Shown: in pieces, positions 45,431 through 49,177 of the stretch
Layout: the number at the start of each line of letters is the position of its first letter
Position numbering within the stretch: position 1 is the stretch's first letter
NCBI RefSeq assembly: GCF_000787695.1
Contig: NZ_BBPH01000031.1
Coordinates: 1-49,177 of the forward strand
Direction of reading: 5' to 3'
DNA length: 49,177 bases
Origin: Paracoccus sp. PAMC 22219
GTDB lineage: Bacteria; Pseudomonadota; Alphaproteobacteria; Rhodobacterales; Rhodobacteraceae
Program-made: the position numbers and the translations under genes
Notes under the pieces: model-generated
Databases searched by the model: none
Told to the model about the DNA's origin: nothing
The model's input: only the letters and a program-made list of their open reading frames with translations

Positions 45431-46228
45431 ATGCAGGCTTTTACCCCACGGACGGCTTCGGCAAAGGGCAGGACGTCTGTCCCGGTCCCCGATCTTCTGT
45501 CGATCCTGATCCGCCTGAAACCCGCCCTGATTGCCGATCTGGACACGTCGCGCCTGGCCGCGCTGCTGGCCGAAGCGAACCTCGTTCATATTCGCCGACC
45601 CAAGGACATCCTTCGCCAGGGAGAGCCCGCCGACTGGATATACCTGATCATCAAGGGGCGGATCGAGGTCAATTACCTGGACATCAACGGCAACCGCGTC
45701 ATGGCGCATCTTGCCGCCCCCGGCGAAGTGCTGGGAGAGGTCGAGCAGTTTTCCGGCCGGACCTGTGCCGCCAGCTGCACCACGTTGCCAGATACGACGG
45801 TAATGCTGCTGGATGCCGCGATGATCCTGCGTCACGTTCCCGCCGACCTGCTGATGCGCAATTTCGCCAAGATCTTTCACGATCGGCTGACGCGGGACAA
45901 CCGCCAGCATTCCGTCGCCATGTTCTATGCGGCCGAAGATCGCATCCGCATCAACCTGCTGACCATGACCAGCGTCGAAACCCCGCAGATCCAGCTGAGC
46001 CAGACCGATCTGGCGGCCATCGCCGGATGTTCGCGCCAGACCGTCAACAAGACCCTGTCGCAACTGCGCGCCGAAGGCATCGTCGAGATGGGCCGCGGAG
46101 AGATCCGCATCCTGGACCGCGCCCGGCTGAAGACCGCGCGCCCCGGCGGCGACCACGTGCTGCCCGATGAAGGGTTCGCCCGCAGCCCGGAACCCGCCCT
46201 GCCGATTGCGGTCATGCCGAAAGCGTGA
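45431..46228 (+). CDS. Crp/Fnr-family transcription regulator without iron-sulfur cysteines
   Basis: A 265-residue regulator. The cyclic-nucleotide-binding-like beta roll spans about residues 45-160 (ILRQGEPADWIYLIIKGRIEV, GEVLGEVEQFSGRTC). A long dimer helix follows, then the HTH at LSQTDLAAIAGCSRQTVNKTLSQLRAEGIVEM near residue 185. It lacks the N-terminal cysteine set of oxygen-sensing FNR proteins. The cNMP-pocket signature is only partly kept, so the ligand is unclear. The C terminus carries an extra proline-rich tail of about 30 residues. The start at 45431 follows AGGGG. It may regulate the adjacent c-di-GMP genes, but no proof is visible. Confidence 0.88.
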   Translation: MQAFTPRTASAKGRTSVPVPDLLSILIRLKPALIADLDTSRLAALLAEANLVHIRRPKDILRQGEPADWIYLIIKGRIEVNYLDINGNRVMAHLAAPGEVLGEVEQFSGRTCAASCTTLPDTTVMLLDAAMILRHVPADLLMRNFAKIFHDRLTRDNRQHSVAMFYAAEDRIRINLLTMTSVETPQIQLSQTDLAAIAGCSRQTVNKTLSQLRAEGIVEMGRGEIRILDRARLKTARPGGDHVLPDEGFARSPEPALPIAVMPKA

Positions 46229-46311
46229 CCGCCGCGCGGCCGCAAGGGGCTGAGAATACGGACGTTCTGCGGTTATCTGGGGCCAGTCCCTCAGCGCCAC
46301 CCGGAGACCGC

Positions 46312-47589
46312 ATGGCCCACGACCCCAACCCAGCCCCCGTCCAAGACCGCAGCCTCGATCGCGCCGGCGACCGCTATGCCCGAGAGCTGGAGCGGCACCT
46401 GGACTGGCTGGACAGCTTCACCTCGACCGCGCTTGGGGTGCTGTCGGCGGCATCGGGCATCTATACCTATCTGGGCGTGCGGACGCTGCTGGATGATCCG
46501 GGCTTGTGGACGACCTTTGCGGCGCTGGCCTATTCCATCGCCGTGTCGGTGGGCATCTTCGTCTTCTGGTCCTACATGCTGCGGCTGTTGCCGGCGGTCC
46601 GGTCGGCGGCGTCGCGGGTGGGCCTGCTGCTGACGATGGCGCTTGGTTCGGTGGCGATCGTCGCGATGTCGTCCTGGCTGAACGCGGCGGCGCTGGCAGG
46701 GACGGCGGCGGTGGAAACCCACATGGCCGCGACCGTGCAGACCTATCAGACCTCGCTGGAACGCGCGCATGCCAATGCGGTGGCGGGGCAGGCGCTGTCG
46801 CGCGACGTGGCGCGCGTGCGGCAAGCTTGCGACCTGTCGGAGCAGGAGGCCGGGGGCACCCTGTCGGGCTTTTCGGGCCGCGGCGCGGTCTTTCGCGTCC
46901 TGACGCAGAAGGGCGCCGAACTGCAGGCGCTGGAGGATCAGCTGCTGGCCGCAGAGGCTCCCATCGAAGAGACCTTTGCCCAAGGCAACACCATTCTGTC
47001 GCGCATGCGCGGCACCTCGGTCGAGCCGGGACCGCTGGAGGACAGGACTGTCCGCTTTTCCGAAGACGCGGTCCAGCTGGCCGGTTTGATCACACAGCTG
47101 CGCCAACTGAACCCCGCGCCGCTGGTCGGGCGCGCCGCGCAGGACCTTGCCGATGCGGTCGTGCTGCCCGAACTGGACGGCACCACCGAGGCCACGCGCG
47201 CGGGCCAGTCAAGCACCATCACCTCGGTCCTGTCGCTGGTCGAACAGCGCGCCACCACCTTGGGCCAGGCCGCGACCGAGGTGATGGCGCTGCCACAGGT
47301 CGACGATGCGCTGTACACGCCCATGTCGGCGGCGGATGCGGTCATCGCCTATGCCGGCAATTTTGTCCCGGCATGGGCGGGCGCCATCGCCATCGACCTG
47401 CTGCCTGCGGTGCTGGTCTTCATCATCATGGTCGTGCAGGCCGCGATCCGGTCCGGCCGCGGAGAGGGTCACAGCGACGAGCGCATGACCGTCGGAGAGC
47501 TGCGCGCCGCCTTGGCCGCGTCCGATCTGCTGCGCCAGATCGACGCGACCCCGCCACCTGCGCCCGATCCCGCGCGGCGCGAGGTCTAG
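46312..47589 (+). CDS. unknown membrane protein with large central helical domain
   Basis: A 425-residue protein I do not recognise. Hydrophobic segments lie at about 36-56, 68-93, 103-123 and 353-378. Between the third and fourth is a domain of about 220 residues, Ala/Gln/Glu-rich and predicted helical (TVQTYQTSLERAHANAV, GAELQALEDQLLAAEAPIEE), probably coiled coil and exposed on one side of the membrane. The cytoplasmic tail ends in a Pro-rich stretch. The start at 46312 follows GGAGACC. It lies three bases upstream of the ClpP-fold protein gene, so the two are likely partners. The architecture faintly recalls membrane proteins that organise proteolysis or envelope complexes, which is only an analogy. 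Confidence 0.7.
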   Translation: MAHDPNPAPVQDRSLDRAGDRYARELERHLDWLDSFTSTALGVLSAASGIYTYLGVRTLLDDPGLWTTFAALAYSIAVSVGIFVFWSYMLRLLPAVRSAASRVGLLLTMALGSVAIVAMSSWLNAAALAGTAAVETHMAATVQTYQTSLERAHANAVAGQALSRDVARVRQACDLSEQEAGGTLSGFSGRGAVFRVLTQKGAELQALEDQLLAAEAPIEETFAQGNTILSRMRGTSVEPGPLEDRTVRFSEDAVQLAGLITQLRQLNPAPLVGRAAQDLADAVVLPELDGTTEATRAGQSSTITSVLSLVEQRATTLGQAATEVMALPQVDDALYTPMSAADAVIAYAGNFVPAWAGAIAIDLLPAVLVFIIMVVQAAIRSGRGEGHSDERMTVGELRAALAASDLLRQIDATPPPAPDPARREV

Positions 47590-47592
47590 GCG

Positions 47593-48327
47593 ATGGGGAT
47601 GTTCTCGTCCCCGCACAAGGTGGTGCGGGCGGTGCTGGTGTCCCAGGTTCTGATGGCGGGGGCCATCGTCGGGTTGGACCTGATGCGCGCGCCGGGAACG
47701 GCGGCGCCGGGGCTTTACGCCCCACCCGCACAGGGGCCAAGCGTGCGCCCCTATCGCCCCGACCTGCGGCCGTCGGACCCGTCGCAACCGGGTGGCCCCG
47801 CCATGCGCGCCATGCCCGAGGCCCTGGAGTTCGATCAGGCCGACGATGCCATCACCGTCACGGGCCAGATCGCACCGGGCGACGCCGACCGCTTTGCCGC
47901 GTGGCTGGACCGGACGCGTCCCACGGCGACGCAGGTCACGCTGGACAGTTCGGGCGGGTCGGTGTCGGACGCCTTGGCCATCGGCCGGACGATCCGGGCC
48001 GCAGGGTATGGCACCACCGTTCCGGATGGCGCGGTCTGCCTGTCGGCCTGCCCCTATATCCTTGCGGGCGGTACGGCACGGCAGGTCGCCGCCGGAGGCG
48101 TGGTCGGCGTCCACCAGCACTATTTTGGCCAGAACACGATCCTGCCGGCCTTCATGGCGGTCAGCGACATGCAGCGCGCGCAGGCGGGGGTGATGGACTA
48201 TCTGGTGCAGATGGGGGTCGATCTGCGGCTGATGACCTATGCCCTGCGCACCCCGCCGGCCGAGATCAACGTGCTGGAGCCGGATCTGATGGCGGAACTG
48301 GGCCTGACCACGCCTGTCGAAGGCTAG
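47593..48327 (+). CDS. exported or membrane-anchored ClpP/crotonase-fold protein (COG3904-like)
   Basis: A 244-residue protein. A signal anchor (AVLVSQVLMAGAIVGLDLM, residues 13-31) is followed by a Pro-rich linker and a ClpP-like domain: ITVTGQI, TLDSSGGSVSDALAIGRTIRAAG at 116-138 with the oxyanion glycines, CLSACPYILAGG with a Ser151 nucleophile between two cysteines, and GVHQHYF with His174. The Ser/His arrangement is that of COG3904 predicted periplasmic proteins, some of which may be serine proteases. Substrate unknown. It follows the membrane protein gene by three bases and precedes tRNA-Leu. Confidence 0.75.
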   Translation: MGMFSSPHKVVRAVLVSQVLMAGAIVGLDLMRAPGTAAPGLYAPPAQGPSVRPYRPDLRPSDPSQPGGPAMRAMPEALEFDQADDAITVTGQIAPGDADRFAAWLDRTRPTATQVTLDSSGGSVSDALAIGRTIRAAGYGTTVPDGAVCLSACPYILAGGTARQVAAGGVVGVHQHYFGQNTILPAFMAVSDMQRAQAGVMDYLVQMGVDLRLMTYALRTPPAEINVLEPDLMAELGLTTPVEG

Positions 48328-48342
48328 AAGATCGATCAGTGG

Positions 48343-48427
48343 TGGTGCGGGTAGAGGGACTTGAACCCCCACGCCTTGCGGCGCCAGAACCTAAATCTGG
48401 TGCGTCTGCCAATTTCGCCATACCCGC
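48343..48427 (-). tRNA. tRNA-Leu (anticodon UAG)
   Basis: On the minus strand the acceptor arms GCGGGTA and TACCCGC pair. The anticodon loop ATTTAGG gives anticodon TAG, the T arm GGGGGTTCAAGTCCCTC is present, and a long class II variable arm (CGCCGCAAGGCG) marks a leucine tRNA. CCA is encoded at the 3' end (48345-48343). Confidence 0.97.
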
Positions 48428-48474
48428 GCTGCCCGCGATCTAGCAAATGGTCGCGCGCAGTGCGAGGGGAAAAA

Positions 48475-49177
48475 TCACCCGCGCCACCCTGCGATGACCG
48501 GGACAAGCCCGTCGATCAGGTCGTCCGCGATCAGCCCCGGCCCGTGCTGCCGCGCGACCGCCCCGTGCAGGCGCACCCCCAGGCAGGCCGCATCGAACGC
48601 AGGCAGGCCGCGGGCCAGCAACCCGGTGATGCTGCCCGCCAGAACGTCCCCCGATCCCGCTGTTGCAAGCCAGGGAATATGCAGGTCCGAATGGATCGCG
48701 ACGCGCCCCTGCGGATCGGCGATGACCGTGTCGGGACCTTCAGCACGACGACCGCACCGATGCGCAGGGCGGCTTCGCGCAGGATCGTGGGCTTGGGGCG
48801 GGCGGGCGTGTCGGTGGACAGCTGTGCGGCAAGGTCGGGAAACAGGCGGGCGAACTCTCCGCCATGCGGGGTCAGGACGCAGTCGGGGGGCAGGGGTCCG
48901 GGGTCCCCGGCCAATGCGGTCAGCGCATCTGCATCCAGCACCATCGGGCGTCCCGCAGCCCGCGCCGCTGGCAGCAGCGCCGCCGCCCGCGTGACGCCAC
49001 AGCCCGGCCCAAGGCACAGCGCCATGCCGCGGCGGTCGGACAATATCTGCGCCAGCGCATTGGCATCATCGACCGCGCGCCGCATCAGCGCATCGGGGGG
49101 AACCGCATGTTCGGCCATCGCGGCGGCCGGGGGCGCCAGCGTCACCAGCCCCGCGCCGACCCGCAACGCCGCCCGCG
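48475..49177 (-). CDS. nnrD: NAD(P)H-hydrate dehydratase (NnrD domain), frameshifted and cut by the window edge
   Basis: ADP/ATP-dependent repair enzyme that restores NAD(P)H from its hydrate; in this group it is usually the C-terminal half of an NnrE-NnrD fusion. The reading begins outside the window. Visible parts: LRVGAGLVTLAPP, LCLGPGCGVTR, MVLDADALTALAG and LTPHGGEFARLFPD. The frame breaks near 48737 (AAGGTCCCG, one G missing). The next frame resumes as GPDTVIADPQGR and carries the catalytic TAGSGDVLAGSITGLLARG to the stop at 48475. I treat the break as a sequence error. Confidence 0.88.

Overview
The window is a GC-rich, gene-dense piece of an alphaproteobacterial chromosome. Gene content (propionyl-CoA carboxylase and methylmalonyl-CoA mutase, CarD, the fused IspDF, a fused indolepyruvate ferredoxin oxidoreductase, a CtrA-type site in front of gene-transfer-agent lysis genes) and the arrangement of the genes point to the Rhodobacterales, most likely a Paracoccus-like organism. 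That placement is inferred from protein resemblance, not from a search. I see no insertion sequences, CRISPR arrays or rRNA genes. One tRNA gene (Leu, UAG) is present.

Layout. 1-9.1 kb, mostly minus strand: the propionyl-CoA to succinyl-CoA route (pccB, pccA and the start of methylmalonyl-CoA mutase) interleaved with small lipoproteins and unknown proteins, plus two DUF4174 genes on the plus strand. 9.2-14.3 kb, plus strand: alanine racemase, an MlaE/MlaF lipid transporter pair, then phoH-like/ybeY/corC. 14.4-16.3 kb: a lysophospholipase-like hydrolase, an SCP2 protein and a TPR-type protein. 16.3-25.6 kb, plus strand: a long Suv3-like helicase with an S4 protein and FdxA; CarD; manganese pyrophosphatase with a HAD protein; then MaoC, RibF, a Cys-cluster protein and a threonine aldolase. 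25.6-30.1 kb, minus strand: CinA-type amidase, PgpA, IspDF and PurL in a tightly overlapping operon, preceded by a candidate small RNA. 30.2-34.7 kb: a LysR regulator divergent from the 1129-residue oxidoreductase. 34.7-39.8 kb: murI, ccmE, an endolysin/holin pair resembling the gene-transfer-agent lysis genes, ccmF and ccmH. 39.8-41.7 kb: a crotonase, a NUDIX hydrolase and a DUF983 protein. 41.7-46.2 kb: a signalling block of a PleD-like diguanylate cyclase, DUF3572, an H-NOX-like protein without the usual heme ligands, a HNOBA-GGDEF cyclase and a Crp/Fnr regulator. 46.3-49.2 kb: an unknown membrane protein with a ClpP-fold exported partner, tRNA-Leu, and the end of a NAD(P)H-hydrate dehydratase.

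Two things dominate. First, nine genes carry an apparent single-base deletion, including purL, ccmF and pccB. All lie in short G/C-rich contexts and the protein resumes perfectly in the next frame. This looks like systematic sequencing or assembly error rather than gene decay, so those proteins should be read across the break. Second, a perfect CtrA-type site (TTAA-N7-TTAA) stands directly upstream of the endolysin/holin pair, and a degenerate-sensor c-di-GMP block lies a few kilobases away. The best candidates for new biology are the heme-ligand-less H-NOX/HNOBA-GGDEF pair, the hairpin-CCUCCC-terminator small RNA upstream of purL, and the unassigned membrane/ClpP-fold gene pair.
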